A stretch of 64,000 nt of DNA. Source: Burkholderiales bacterium. GTDB lineage: Bacteria > Pseudomonadota > Gammaproteobacteria > Burkholderiales > Usitatibacteraceae. The stretch lies in assembly GCA_025359985.1 (NCBI GenBank), contig JANYDB010000086.1:1-64000 (forward strand), read 5' to 3'. Numbering within the stretch: position 1 is the stretch's first letter; every line of letters begins with the position of its first letter. The notes beneath the pieces were generated by a model. The model was given only the letters and a program-made list of their open reading frames with translations. It was not told where the DNA came from and searched no databases. A program made the position numbers and the translations under genes. Below, piece after piece: positions 1 through 7,797 of this stretch.

Positions 1-490
1 CCACGACGCTGGCATCGGCATCGACAATATTGACTGCATCCAGCCTGCCACCCATGCCGACCTCAAGAATCGCGACGTCCAGATTCGCGCGTGCAAACAT
101 CGATAGCGCCGCGAGTGTCACGTACTCGAAATACGTAAGTGGCACATCGGGCTTACATGACTGCCGTGCCACTTCGACGGTTTCAAAAGCCGTAACGAAA
201 TCGGCGTCGCTTGCGGACTTTGCGTCCAGTCTCACACGTTCGTTGAAATGCACCAGATGTGGCGAGGAATAAAATCCCGTCTTGTATCCTGCGATGCTGA
301 GTATCGATTCGAGCATCGCGCAGGTTGACCCTTTGCCATTGGTGCCGCCCACCGTGATGTTGATCGGCGCCTGTGGCTTGCCCATTTTTTCCCAGACCGC
401 GCACACGCGATCGAGACCCATGACAATTTCAGCAGCGTGCTGGTGGGAGATGTATTCGAGCCAGGCTTCGAGAGATTTTGGGAGAGACAT
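1..490 (-). CDS. folC: Bifunctional folylpolyglutamate synthase/dihydrofolate synthase, N-terminal part (runs off window)
   Basis: This is the first ~163 codons of FolC, which adds glutamate to dihydropteroate and to tetrahydrofolates in the cytoplasm. The ATP-binding P-loop GGTNGKGST is readable around residues 48-56, after the family-typical start (MSLPKSLEAWLEYI). A GMGGRLDAVN motif follows near the window edge, as expected for Mur-ligase-like enzymes. The start is the ATG at 488-490. The 3' two thirds lie outside the window, so completeness cannot be judged. In betaproteobacteria folC usually sits next to accD and a SPOR-domain gene, which would be on the missing side. The family is recognised from memory of the motif. 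Confidence 0.92.
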   Translation of the reverse strand, partial: MSLPKSLEAWLEYISHQHAAEIVMGLDRVCAVWEKMGKPQAPINITVGGTNGKGSTCAMLESILSIAGYKTGFYSSPHLVHFNERVRLDAKSASDADFVTAFETVEVARQSCKPDVPLTYFEYVTLAALSMFARANLDVAILEVGMGGRLDAVNIVDADASVV

Positions 491-711
491 TGTGCGAGTG
501 ATGAATTAGCTAAAGTCTAGTATTGGTGCGGTGTTTGGGGCATTTTCGGCCTGGGATGCGCGTCAAATGGCGATCTACGCGGTTATGTGCTGGGAAGATG
601 CTTTGTTAAAAAGCACGGCCTACACGATTATGCTATGGCTGGCGGTGGTTCTGGCGAAACAAACTTTTTTGGATTTTTGCAAAGGGCTATTGGCGTGCAC
701 TGCTCGCGACG

Positions 712-733
712 GATGCCGGGGTTGCCCGGCATC
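712..733. repeat. Perfect 9-bp hairpin with 4-nt loop
   Basis: GATGCCGGG, loop GTTG, then CCCGGCATC form a perfect GC-rich hairpin between folC and fic. There is no T-run on either side, so it is a poor intrinsic terminator. It may be a REP-like relic. The rest of 491-740 shows no gene that can be supported. Confidence 0.5.
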
Positions 734-740
734 GCCTAGC

Positions 741-838
741 ATGCGGAGATAAATGATTTTATTCTCCGCATGTAACGCGGTGAATATGCTTGTGCATGCG
801 GAGAAAAGGTGCTTTAATATCCGCATGAGATGCGGAGA
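741..838. promoter_or_regulatory. Repeated operator upstream of fic: two inverted-repeat units plus a half-site
   Basis: The 9-mer ATGCGGAGA occurs at 741-749, 796-804 and 830-838. Its reverse complement TCTCCGCAT is at 763-771, with a one-mismatch copy (TATCCGCAT) at 818-826. The two forward/reverse pairs have the same 13-nt spacer and start 55 bp apart, about five helical turns. The last half-site abuts the fic start codon. This geometry suggests binding of a dimeric regulator. The winged-helix-like C-terminus of the adjacent Fic protein is the obvious candidate, making autoregulation likely. That link is inference. Confidence 0.65.
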
Positions 839-1939
839 ATGAAATACATTCACAAGCGGGTCGCCTGGCCGAAATTTACTTGGGATCAAAAAAAGCTGGC
901 TCCCAAGCTAGCGGAAGTGCGTCATCGGCAGGGCCGCTTGCTAGGGCGCATGGAAGGGCTCGGCTTCATCCTGCGAAATGAGGCAGTGCTAGAAACCCTC
1001 ACGCTCGATGTATTGAAATCGAGCGAAATCGAGGGCGAAATTCTCAATCCCCAACAGGTTCGATCCTCCATAGCGAGGCGACTGGGGTTAGAAATAGCCG
1101 GGGCAGTACCGGTAGACCGCAACGTTGATGGCGTTGTGGAAATGATGCTCGACGCAACACAGAAATTTGACAAGCCTCTCACAAACAAGCGGCTGTTTGG
1201 ATGGCAGGCGTCGCTCTTTCCCACGGGTCACAGCGGCATCAGCAAGATTGTTGTTGGCGCATGGCGCGACGATGCCAGCGGACCAATGCAAGTCGTTTCT
1301 GGCCCCATCGGCAGAGAGAAAGTCCACTATGAAGCACCGGCGGCCAAACGGCTTGACGCGGAAATGAAAGCATTCATCGCATGGGCAAACAAGAAGGCCG
1401 ATACAGACTTGGTTCTTAGGGCCGCGCTGGCGCATTTGTGGTTCGTCACAATTCACCCCTTTGAAGATGGCAACGGGCGAATAGCGCGGGCTATTGCGGA
1501 TTGGGCGCTTGCTCGATCAGAAGGCAGCCCGCAACGGTTTTACAGCATGTCTACGCAAATTCGCGCAGAGCGGAAAGCCTATTACGAGATACTGGAACGC
1601 ACCCAAAAATCCGATCTTGATATAACCGACTGGATGGAATGGTTTCTTGACTGCTTGGGCCGCGCAATTTCCGGCACCGAATCCACCCTTGCCGCGGTAT
1701 TCCGCAAGGCAAATTTCTGGGAGCGCAACCAAGGCAAAGCCATTAACCAGCGCAACAAACTGATGCTAAATAAATTGCTGGATGGCTTTGACGGAAAACT
1801 CACGTCCACAAAGTGGGCAAAAATAACCAAGTGCTCGCAAGATACCGCGCAACGAGACATTCAAGGTTTAATCGATCAAGGCATTCTCACGAAGGATGAG
1901 GCTGGTGGCCGAAGCACAAGCTACTCTTTGACGGAGTAA
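839..1939 (+). CDS. Fic family protein with DUF4172-type N-terminus
   Basis: A 366-residue Fic-domain protein. Fic enzymes usually AMPylate a hydroxyl-bearing protein side chain. The canonical loop HPFEDGNGRIAR starts at residue ~206, so the catalytic His and the phosphate-binding residues are intact. SSEIEG at ~61-66 fits the inhibitory helix motif (S/T)xxxE(G/N), which makes it a class II, self-inhibited Fic. The N-terminus (MKYIHKRVAWPKF) is DUF4172-like. The last ~80 residues look like a winged helix (TKWAKITKCSQDTAQRDIQGL), as in relatives. The start is taken at the ATG at 839 because relatives begin MKYI; an in-frame ATG at 830 inside the last operator half-site is the alternative. The gene stands alone, so an antitoxin role of the N-terminal helix in cis is likely. 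The target is unknown. Confidence 0.88.
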   Translation: MKYIHKRVAWPKFTWDQKKLAPKLAEVRHRQGRLLGRMEGLGFILRNEAVLETLTLDVLKSSEIEGEILNPQQVRSSIARRLGLEIAGAVPVDRNVDGVVEMMLDATQKFDKPLTNKRLFGWQASLFPTGHSGISKIVVGAWRDDASGPMQVVSGPIGREKVHYEAPAAKRLDAEMKAFIAWANKKADTDLVLRAALAHLWFVTIHPFEDGNGRIARAIADWALARSEGSPQRFYSMSTQIRAERKAYYEILERTQKSDLDITDWMEWFLDCLGRAISGTESTLAAVFRKANFWERNQGKAINQRNKLMLNKLLDGFDGKLTSTKWAKITKCSQDTAQRDIQGLIDQGILTKDEAGGRSTSYSLTE

Positions 1940-1980
1940 CCATTACTTTGCGGGATGAACGGAGGACGGAAGGTTAGTTT

Positions 1981-2037
1981 GCTGTAATACGCGTGATAGA
2001 GGCCACCGGCGAGTTCGAGGCGGAGGGGACGGGACAT
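1981..2037 (-). pseudogene. Relic of a REP-associated tyrosine transposase (RAYT) N-terminus
   Basis: Read on the minus strand from the ATG at 2037, the codons give MSRPLRLELAGGLYH, which matches the very conserved start of RAYT/TnpA-REP proteins as I remember them. The similarity then stops and the frame ends near the fic stop codon. Only about 15-19 codons survive, with no HUH or tyrosine motif. The rest was lost, probably by deletion between fic and this point. Confidence 0.6.
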
Positions 2038-2077
2038 GAAGAGAGTCTAGGCATTTCAAATGTTATATTGCAAGACC

Positions 2078-2109
2078 TGACCCCGTCGTTTCTGTGACCC
2101 CGTCGTTTC
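2078..2109. repeat. Two direct copies of a 15-bp repeat, period 17
   Basis: TGACCCCGTCGTTTC is found at 2078-2092 and 2095-2109, followed by further CGTCGTTTCCG-like pieces. TGACCCC repeats of this kind often lie just in front of RAYT genes, and the RAYT relic points away from them, which supports the relic call. The second copy supplies the first codons of the following frame. Confidence 0.6.
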
Positions 2110-2321
2110 CGTTCGTCGTTTCCGTTTACGAACTTAGTAAAGACTATCGCGAGAATCCTCAATCATGGGAAAACAAGGATCTTGGTACGTTTTTAGAAGC
2201 GTTGGCCGCATGGCTTGAGGATATGGACGGTTATTATTTGCATCAAAGACAGCCTATACCGGAAAAGCCAGACTGGAAGAATGTGGCCGATATGCTGATG
2301 GCGGCGAAGCTTTACGAGTAA
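2094..2321 (+). CDS. DUF7660-like small protein, probably 5'-truncated
   Basis: The frame encodes 75 residues. From residue ~8 to the end (FVVSVYELSKDYRENPQSWE, LEDMDGYY, ADMLMAAKLYE) it resembles DUF7660-type small proteins of unknown function. Members of that group start with about ten more residues before the first phenylalanine. Here the start is a GTG inside the RAYT-associated repeat and no ribosome-binding site is apparent. I infer that the native 5' end was replaced when the neighbouring element decayed. Whether it is expressed is unclear. The conserved C-terminal block ending in KLYE argues that it was coding until recently. Confidence 0.45.
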   Translation: MTPSFPFVVSVYELSKDYRENPQSWENKDLGTFLEALAAWLEDMDGYYLHQRQPIPEKPDWKNVADMLMAAKLYE

Positions 2322-2330
2322 CGCGGTAAC

Positions 2331-2372
2331 GTGGGCTAGTAGGTTGGCACTGAGCTTTGCGAAGCCCAACAA
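2331..2372. repeat. Degenerate REP-like palindrome
   Basis: The stretch GTAGGTTGGCAC...GCGAAGCCCAACA resembles the GTAGGTTGGGY...GCGAAGCCCAAC intergenic repeats common in proteobacteria. The arms pair imperfectly. It lies near the RAYT relic, which is the enzyme class tied to such repeats. Confidence 0.35.
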
Positions 2373-2424
2373 TAAACACTTCTCTTTGCGTGGAATGCTG
2401 TTGCTCTCTCTTCTTTTGTAAACT

Positions 2425-2480
2425 AAAAAAGCCGCTCCCAACCCCAACTGCTGCATGGGGGTCGTAGAGCGGCTTTTTTT
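2425..2480. terminator. Bidirectional intrinsic terminator
   Basis: AAAAAAGCCGCTC at 2425-2437 pairs with GAGCGGCTTTTTTT at 2467-2480 around a long loop that may itself fold. The A-run and T-run on both sides allow termination for the leftward vapC operon and for rightward transcription from the DUF7660-like frame. Confidence 0.75.
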
Positions 2481-2500
2481 AGCTGTTAAAAAAATCTCGG

Positions 2501-2881
2501 CTACGGCACGAACGCCTCGATGTGAAAGCCGTCGATTGGGCCGAAGTGTTTGGTGTTGGCGGTAAGGACGGCCAGGCCGTGTTCTAGCGCGGTAGCAGCA
2601 ATAAGCGCATCGCCCAATTGCAAACTATGCGACAGCGCATAAGCGTCGATCAATTGCATCGCACGATCCGAGATCGCTACGCTGACCGGCACAATATCGG
2701 TTTGACACAAGGCCAGCCCCTTCTTGATACGCGCCAATTCCTCTTTGCTGCGGCAACCCTGCGCCAGCTCCATGTACGTCACCGCAGAGATACGCCACGG
2801 CGTCATCGTCTGCAACTTGGCGGCCGCGCCAGCGTGGCCGCGTGTCATCCAGATCAGCAGATCGGTATCGATCAGCATCAA
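2501..2881 (-). CDS. vapC: PIN-domain toxin VapC
   Basis: A 126-residue PIN-domain ribonuclease, the toxin of a type II toxin-antitoxin pair. The first acidic residue is in MLIDTDLLIW at the N-terminus, ELAQG supplies the second, and LGDALIAATAL near residue 95 supplies the third; TANTKHF follows. All are in the expected order, so the active site looks complete. Start is TTG at 2881 or ATG at 2878. The upstream antitoxin stop codon is at 2882-2884, so the two genes are translationally coupled. It is the last gene of an XRE-VapB-VapC operon. Such toxins cleave tRNA or rRNA when the antitoxin is degraded; the substrate here is unknown. Confidence 0.88.
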   Translation of the reverse strand: MMLIDTDLLIWMTRGHAGAAAKLQTMTPWRISAVTYMELAQGCRSKEELARIKKGLALCQTDIVPVSVAISDRAMQLIDAYALSHSLQLGDALIAATALEHGLAVLTANTKHFGPIDGFHIEAFVP

Positions 2882-3142
2882 TCAATCCTCGCGGCGAGAG
2901 CCATCGACGTTATAGCGCGGTGCGCGTAGCTCACGCGCATAAGCGGCAACATCGGCTGTTGCTTCACGATCCTGCCACATGCCAAACAGCGGGTTATCGG
3001 CCAGTGCAGCCTGCGCCGCTGGCTCGGTCTCTTCTTCCTCGATGCGTACAGTCACGCGAGTATTCTTTGCAACGTGTAGTTGAGCACGCCAGGCGGCAGG
3101 TAATTCATTGAGTGCAACATGTTCAATCACGACGGTGTTCAT
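2882..3142 (-). CDS. VapB-like antitoxin
   Basis: An 86-residue acidic protein directly upstream of vapC, separated by no intervening bases from the TTG start of the toxin. The first ~40 residues (MNTVVIEHVALNELPAAW...VTVRIEEEE) look like a small DNA-binding antitoxin head. The tail ADNPLFGMWQDREATADV, with a run ending ELRAPRY, is typical of the toxin-wrapping part of antitoxins paired with PIN toxins. The assignment rests on context plus this tail pattern; I do not recognise the exact antitoxin family. Confidence 0.75.
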   Translation of the reverse strand: MNTVVIEHVALNELPAAWRAQLHVAKNTRVTVRIEEEETEPAAQAALADNPLFGMWQDREATADVAAYARELRAPRYNVDGSRRED

Positions 3143-3156
3143 AGATTCATCCTTTC

Positions 3157-3510
3157 TTAGCTGCTTAGGTTACTGACGATTTGGCGGGTCTGGTATTTGA
3201 TGATCATGCCATCAAGCAGCGCTTTGATAATACGACGCTCCTCTTCGGGCATGTGAGAGACCGCTTCGAACTGCAAGGCCATGTCATCAGAAGGGCCGCG
3301 ATCAGTTTCTGCAAACACCAACACATCCAGGCTCAGATGCAAGGCTTTTGCCAAGCGAACCAATGCTTCCAAAGTAGGCTGTGCTGTCCCTGCCTCATAC
3401 CGTTTAATTTGATTTACGTGGATTTGCGCAGCCTCGGCCAAGCCTTGCTGCGTGAGGTTCTGTGCCTTGCGGAACTGGATCAAGCGAGAAGCGAATTGCA
3501 TGGGATTCAT
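3157..3510 (-). CDS. XRE-family helix-turn-helix regulator
   Basis: A 117-residue protein with a lambda-repressor-like HTH at residues ~6-62 (RLIQFRKAQNLTQQGLAEAA, then NQIKRYEAGTAQPTLEALVRLA). The C-terminal half is a helical tail with EEERRIIKALLDGMIIKY, perhaps for dimerisation. It lies 14 bp upstream of the vapB-like gene on the same strand, so it is the first gene of a three-gene operon. An inverted repeat just upstream (3521-3536) is a plausible operator. I infer that it controls the toxin-antitoxin genes, a layout less common than two-gene vapBC. Confidence 0.85.
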   Translation of the reverse strand: MNPMQFASRLIQFRKAQNLTQQGLAEAAQIHVNQIKRYEAGTAQPTLEALVRLAKALHLSLDVLVFAETDRGPSDDMALQFEAVSHMPEEERRIIKALLDGMIIKYQTRQIVSNLSS

Positions 3511-3520
3511 CTAAAGTAAA

Positions 3521-3536
3521 ACAATACCGATATTGT
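3521..3536. promoter_or_regulatory. Inverted repeat, candidate XRE operator
   Basis: ACAATA, spacer CCGA, TATTGT form a 16-bp inverted repeat ten bases upstream of the XRE start codon. The position between promoter and gene suits a repressor site. Not verified. Confidence 0.45.
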
Positions 3537-3616
3537 GCCCCTTGGTATCTTAAAAGATTTGCGATTTGAACATTATAAAATATAATTAAAGTACAGTAAA
3601 AGGGCTTGAGAGGTTT

Positions 3617-3787
3617 TTAGCCCCATCTCGATGCGCAAATATACCTCTGGATCACGCTGATGAATGGACGTTGATTTGCCCTGCCAGGGGCGTGGTGGCG
3701 ACAGTATTGACCGACTCGGTTGCTGCCAAGCCGAAACTCGGCGTGAATGAGGTAACGTTCGTTCAGGGTGAGGTGAGTGCGCTTCAT
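3617..3787 (-). pseudogene. Short transposase-like relic (IS30-type N-terminus?)
   Basis: From the ATG at 3787 the minus strand reads MKRTHLTLNERYLIHAEFRLG, which resembles the first helix of IS30-family transposases (threonine-leucine-x-E-R-Y). After ~21 residues the reading frame no longer looks like a transposase and ends after 56 codons. No DDE motif or terminal repeat is visible. The identification is tentative. Confidence 0.3.
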
Positions 3788-3856
3788 GGCAATGTCCTTT
3801 CGGCTTAGAAACAAAAGGGTACCGCTATTCGTGCCTCACCCCCTCGATCCAAAACA

Positions 3857-4729
3857 TCAAGGCCGGATCGCGTGGATTAAATCCAGATAATCATCCTGAT
3901 TAGAGCTGATGTAGCCGTGACGAATCAAGCAATCAATAATCACCAGTGCCGCGTCCACAGTGAACTGCGCAGGATTTTCCAGCATGCTCAACATCTCGGT
4001 AATGGGGTGGCAGGTAAATCGAGCGACTTCACCATCCTGATTAGTGGGCGTGAAATCAGCGGGCAACATCACATCGTGTACAAACATGATTTCCTGATGC
4101 AGACCCTCATCGACTAAATATTTGCAACGGGTCGCGCCGGTTGAAAGCGCAGTCTTGGCCAATTCGGCAGAAAGCCCAGCCTCTTCACCCGCCTCTTTTA
4201 TCAAGGTTTGCAGCGGCGAGTAGCCGCGCGCAATGCGCCCCGCGGCCAGATTATCGAGCTTGCCAGGATCGATGGCTTTGTTGTCTGCGCGCTGCGCGAT
4301 CCACATATGCAGTGCTTGGTCGCGCCAAGTGAGTCCGTTTAAATGCGAGGCATATACGGTGAGGCCAAAATAGCGTGAAGCCGCACGTTCAATATGAAAT
4401 AAAGGCGGCGCATAAAAACTTTCGGCAACCGTCACCAGCTCACCGCGCCAACCGCGAATCACCCCTGCGCTGGCGAGTTCTTCAACGACTTCAACCAAGG
4501 CCGCGCTACGATGTTCAGCGGTTTCAAAATGCCCCAGCAAGCCCACGCCGCGTGAACGTACGGCAAAGTGTTCCGGCCAGTTTTCCAGATGCTCGGCGAA
4601 TGAACGCTTCATCCAGCCCGCGAGTACGCCTTCGACCGTAAACGGCAGCAATGAATCGGCCGGATCAAACAACGATGCCGCTTGAGTGAATTTTGAAAGG
4701 CTGGATAATGACGCCGGCGCAGTTTGCAT
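3857..4729 (-). CDS. DUF4743-containing Nudix hydrolase
   Basis: A 290-residue protein with the two-part layout of DUF4743-Nudix enzymes, related to the Nudix half of yeast Tnr3 (hydrolysis of oxidised thiamine diphosphates). The N-terminal ~120 residues form the DUF4743 part (VRGWRGELVTV-like, SRYFGLTVYASHLNG). The Nudix box GRIARGYSPLQ...KEAGEEAGL lies around residues 164-186. The first glutamate of the consensus is replaced by Tyr170, whereas the catalytic KEAGEE core is kept. Start at 4729 is chosen because GAGG lies 11 bases upstream; an upstream extension is open but unsupported. It stands alone. The substrate is not proven. Confidence 0.82.
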   Translation of the reverse strand: MQTAPASLSSLSKFTQAASLFDPADSLLPFTVEGVLAGWMKRSFAEHLENWPEHFAVRSRGVGLLGHFETAEHRSAALVEVVEELASAGVIRGWRGELVTVAESFYAPPLFHIERAASRYFGLTVYASHLNGLTWRDQALHMWIAQRADNKAIDPGKLDNLAAGRIARGYSPLQTLIKEAGEEAGLSAELAKTALSTGATRCKYLVDEGLHQEIMFVHDVMLPADFTPTNQDGEVARFTCHPITEMLSMLENPAQFTVDAALVIIDCLIRHGYISSNQDDYLDLIHAIRP

Positions 4730-4846
4730 TATTATTTTTTCCTCATTGATATTGCATGTGTCGCTTGTTTCGTGCCTCATGCTTGCTGCGCTTGGCTTCC
4801 CTATCACTGTATCCCCACCATAAAGCGCTGGATGATAGTAGCTCAA

Positions 4847-5199
4847 TTCGCGTAAACACAGGGTGCGCTCACTGCGGCGTAAAATTATCGCGATAACCCC
4901 GATGGATCACCTAAAATATAAATCATTACTTTGCACACTATTCAAGCAGCGCAAAAGACACCCGCTCACCATGAGGAGTTTGTGCTCAAGACTCGCAACT
5001 ACACGCATGTGCAGGACGTTGTGGAAAAATGAGGCGAGGTCAGGTTTAAAGCGAGGATGTACGCGCATGATGTTTGATCAATTTCTGGCAGCCAACCACT
5101 AGCAAACACAGCATTCCTCAAGCATAAATGTCCCAAACGGCAAGCTGGACGGATACTTTATAATATTGGTTTTAATGTAGAACAACCCAAGGAGTTGCC
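4847..5199. other. Intergenic region without a supported gene
   Basis: About 350 bases between the Nudix gene and the DUF3617 gene. Short frames on the plus strand have no recognisable motif and cross each other. The only clear signal is an AAGGAG ribosome-binding site at 5189-5194 for the following gene. Confidence 0.5.
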
Positions 5200-5667
5200 A
5201 TGAATCAGATTAAAAAGATCGTTGCCGGTGCAGTATTGGCCGGTTTGTCATGCAGTGCATACCATGTTTATGCGGCCAGCGAGGAAATGCCGGCGGGCCT
5301 CTGGCAATTGAAAACCAAAATGGACATGCCCGGTATGCCGCCCGAAATGGCCGCCAAAATGGGTTCAAGGGTGATGACGCATTGTGTAAAACCAGGCGCG
5401 CTGAACAAGTGGTCAGAACAAAAAAATCCTTCAGAGCGCGGCGCAAAAAATTGCGAGACCATCGACAAGAAAGTTGAAGGCAACACTGTCAGCTGGAAGA
5501 TGAAATGCGTTGATGGTACCGCGGGCGACGGCACGGTTACGCATAACGGCAAAGACGCTTACACCATGGTGACCCATATTAATTCGGCCAGAGGGTCCAT
5601 AAAGATGGTGGTGGAAGGCAAGAAGATTGCAGAGACCTGTGGGAATGCTGACAAAGCGGGTAAGTAG
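5200..5667 (+). CDS. DUF3617 domain protein, exported
   Basis: A 155-residue protein with a clear Sec signal peptide (MNQIKKIVAGAVLAGLSCSAYHVYA, cleavage near residue 26). The mature part has the DUF3617 pattern: a start with MPAGLWQLKTKMDMPG, four cysteines including THCVKP and KCVD, and a final ETCG. It is probably periplasmic and disulfide-bonded; the function of the family is unknown. AAGGAG precedes the ATG by five bases. It converges on pckG with only three bases between the stop codons. Confidence 0.85.
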   Translation: MNQIKKIVAGAVLAGLSCSAYHVYAASEEMPAGLWQLKTKMDMPGMPPEMAAKMGSRVMTHCVKPGALNKWSEQKNPSERGAKNCETIDKKVEGNTVSWKMKCVDGTAGDGTVTHNGKDAYTMVTHINSARGSIKMVVEGKKIAETCGNADKAGK

Positions 5668-5670
5668 ACA

Positions 5671-7515
5671 TCAATCGGTTTGGTTGCAAATGCTGGCCAG
5701 CAAGGATTGATAGCGGTTGGTTAATTCTGTGGGCAGATGATGCTGCAATTTGCTCAGCAATTCATGATGTAATTTGAGTTCCTGCGTCCACTGGGTTTTA
5801 TGGATAGCGGTAATGGCTAAAAATTTTTCGGGCGAGTAGGTCAGACCGGTCCAGTCGAGATGGCTGTAATCGGGGATGTTACCCAGCGCGGTTTGATGGG
5901 CGGATGACGTTCCTTCAACACGTTCAACAATCCATTTTAATACGCGCATATTATCGCCAAAACCGGGCCACATGAATTTACTGTTTTCATCTTTGCGGAA
6001 CCAGTTGACGCAGTAGATTTTAGGCAATGCCGCACCGGCGGTTTTGCCGAACTGCAGCCAATGTGCAAAATAATCAGCCATGTTGTAACCGCAAAAAGCA
6101 ATCATCGCAAATGGGTCGCGACGCACAATGCCAACTTGCCCGGTGATGGCGGCGGTGGTCTCCGAGCCCAGCGTGGCGGCCATGTAAACGCCTTCGTTCC
6201 AGCTGGCGGCTTCGGTCACCAGCGGTACGGTGTCTGAACGGCGTCCTCCAAAAATCATCGCCGTGATTGGCACGCCTGCCGGATTGTCCCATTCAGGATC
6301 CAGCGACGGGCATTGCGTGGCGGCGACCGTAAACCGTGCGTTGGCATGTGCCGCCAAACGACCGCAGTCCGGGGTCCAGTCTTTTCCCAGCCAGTCGATC
6401 AGTTTGGCGGGTGCCACTTTGGTCATGCCTTCCCACCACACATCACCTTCGGGTGTCAGCGCGACGTTAGTGAAAATGGTGTTGGACTTCAGCGACGCCA
6501 TGCAATTGGGATTGGTTTCGTATGAGGTGCCGGGTGCGACACCGAAAAAACCGGCTTCAGGATTGATCGCAAACATTTTTCCGTCAGCGCCGGGCTTGAT
6601 CCACGCAATATCGTCGCCAACGGTAGTTACTTCCCAACCTTGTTGCTTGAACGATTCAGGAGGGATCAGCATCGCAAAGTTGGTCTTGCCGCAGGCCGAA
6701 GGAAAGGCCGCCGTGATGTAGTGTTTTTTGCCCTGCGGTGTTTTCACGCCAAGTATCAGCATGTGTTCGGCGAGCCAGCCTTCCTGCTGGCCCATCACGC
6801 TGGCGATGCGCAACGCGAAACATTTTTTACCGAGCAGCGCGTTGCCACCATAGCCGGAGCCATAGGACCAGATCTCGCGCGTTTGCGGAAAATGCACGAT
6901 GTATTTATGCTCTTTGTTGCACGGCCACACAACGTCTTTTTCACCTTCGGCCAACGGTGCGCCAACCGAGTGTAGCGCCGGGACAAATTCTCCCTCATCA
7001 CCCAATACATCTAATACTTTGCGGCCCATGCGTGTCATCAATTTCATGTTGACGGCAACATACGGTGAATCAGAAAGCTCGACCCCGATATGTGCAATGT
7101 GTGATCCCAGCGGACCCATGCTGAACGGTACGACATACAAAGTGCGGCCACGCATCGAGCCTTTGAACAAGCCGGACAATTTGATGCGCATCTCGGCGGG
7201 TGCGAGCCAATTATTGGTGGCGCCCGCGTCTTCCTGTTTTTCAGAGCAAATGAAAGTACGGTCTTCCACGCGGGCGACATCAGTGGGGTCTGAACAGGCC
7301 AGATATGAATTCGGCCGCAAAGTGTCATTGAGTTTGCGGAACGTGCCAGCCGCCACTAATTCGCCGCACAGCCGAGCATATTCTTCGTCGGAGCCATCAC
7401 ACCAGTAAATACGAGCTGGCTGAGTAAGCGCCGCGATCTCGTCGACCCAGGCCAGTAATTTCCGATGACGGGTAGGGGCTTGGTTGACAAGAACGGGTTT
7501 GGAAAGAGCATGCAT
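5671..7515 (-). CDS. pckG: Phosphoenolpyruvate carboxykinase (GTP)
   Basis: 614 residues, the usual length. It converts oxaloacetate and GTP to PEP, CO2 and GDP in gluconeogenesis. The kinase loop with the reactive cysteine is [21 protein letters not shown] and the metal-binding segment [12 protein letters not shown] are in order, and [12 protein letters not shown] is present. The C-terminal half includes [18 protein letters not shown]. Start at the ATG at 7515 is supported by GGAGA just upstream; upstream in-frame codons up to 7695 look non-coding. Presence of the GTP form rather than the ATP form fits many betaproteobacteria. Confidence 0.96.
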   Translation of the reverse strand: MHALSKPVLVNQAPTRHRKLLAWVDEIAALTQPARIYWCDGSDEEYARLCGELVAAGTFRKLNDTLRPNSYLACSDPTDVARVEDRTFICSEKQEDAGATNNWLAPAEMRIKLSGLFKGSMRGRTLYVVPFSMGPLGSHIAHIGVELSDSPYVAVNMKLMTRMGRKVLDVLGDEGEFVPALHSVGAPLAEGEKDVVWPCNKEHKYIVHFPQTREIWSYGSGYGGNALLGKKCFALRIASVMGQQEGWLAEHMLILGVKTPQGKKHYITAAFPSACGKTNFAMLIPPESFKQQGWEVTTVGDDIAWIKPGADGKMFAINPEAGFFGVAPGTSYETNPNCMASLKSNTIFTNVALTPEGDVWWEGMTKVAPAKLIDWLGKDWTPDCGRLAAHANARFTVAATQCPSLDPEWDNPAGVPITAMIFGGRRSDTVPLVTEAASWNEGVYMAATLGSETTAAITGQVGIVRRDPFAMIAFCGYNMADYFAHWLQFGKTAGAALPKIYCVNWFRKDENSKFMWPGFGDNMRVLKWIVERVEGTSSAHQTALGNIPDYSHLDWTGLTYSPEKFLAITAIHKTQWTQELKLHHELLSKLQHHLPTELTNRYQSLLASICNQTD

Positions 7516-7797
7516 GTTGATCTCCGGGAATTCATGGCAGTGTGCGCTGGAGGCTAATGGTGCGGCGCGATCAGACATAAAATTGACCGTCGTGCGCTTG
7601 CCTTGCGACATCATTTTAGGATTACAGATACGAATTATAAATACGGGTGAGTGACTGCATTTGTCGGTGGCGCATAGTCGTTCTGCGACCGGCACGATGC
7701 AACAATTTTAATCAAATATTATCCCATATCAACCGTGGCCCAGTCGTGCGGGAAAGCGACGGATTAGTTCAATTCAGGTTTAAGCGCTTGTTGGGGT

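Noticed and set aside
531-752. A 73-codon plus-strand frame between folC and fic
   Set aside because: No ribosome-binding site, no family pattern, and its end is made of the GC-rich hairpin at 712-733.
4863-5102. A 79-codon plus-strand frame after the Nudix gene
   Set aside because: Composition is not protein-like, another frame in the same place is equally open, and no motif is seen.
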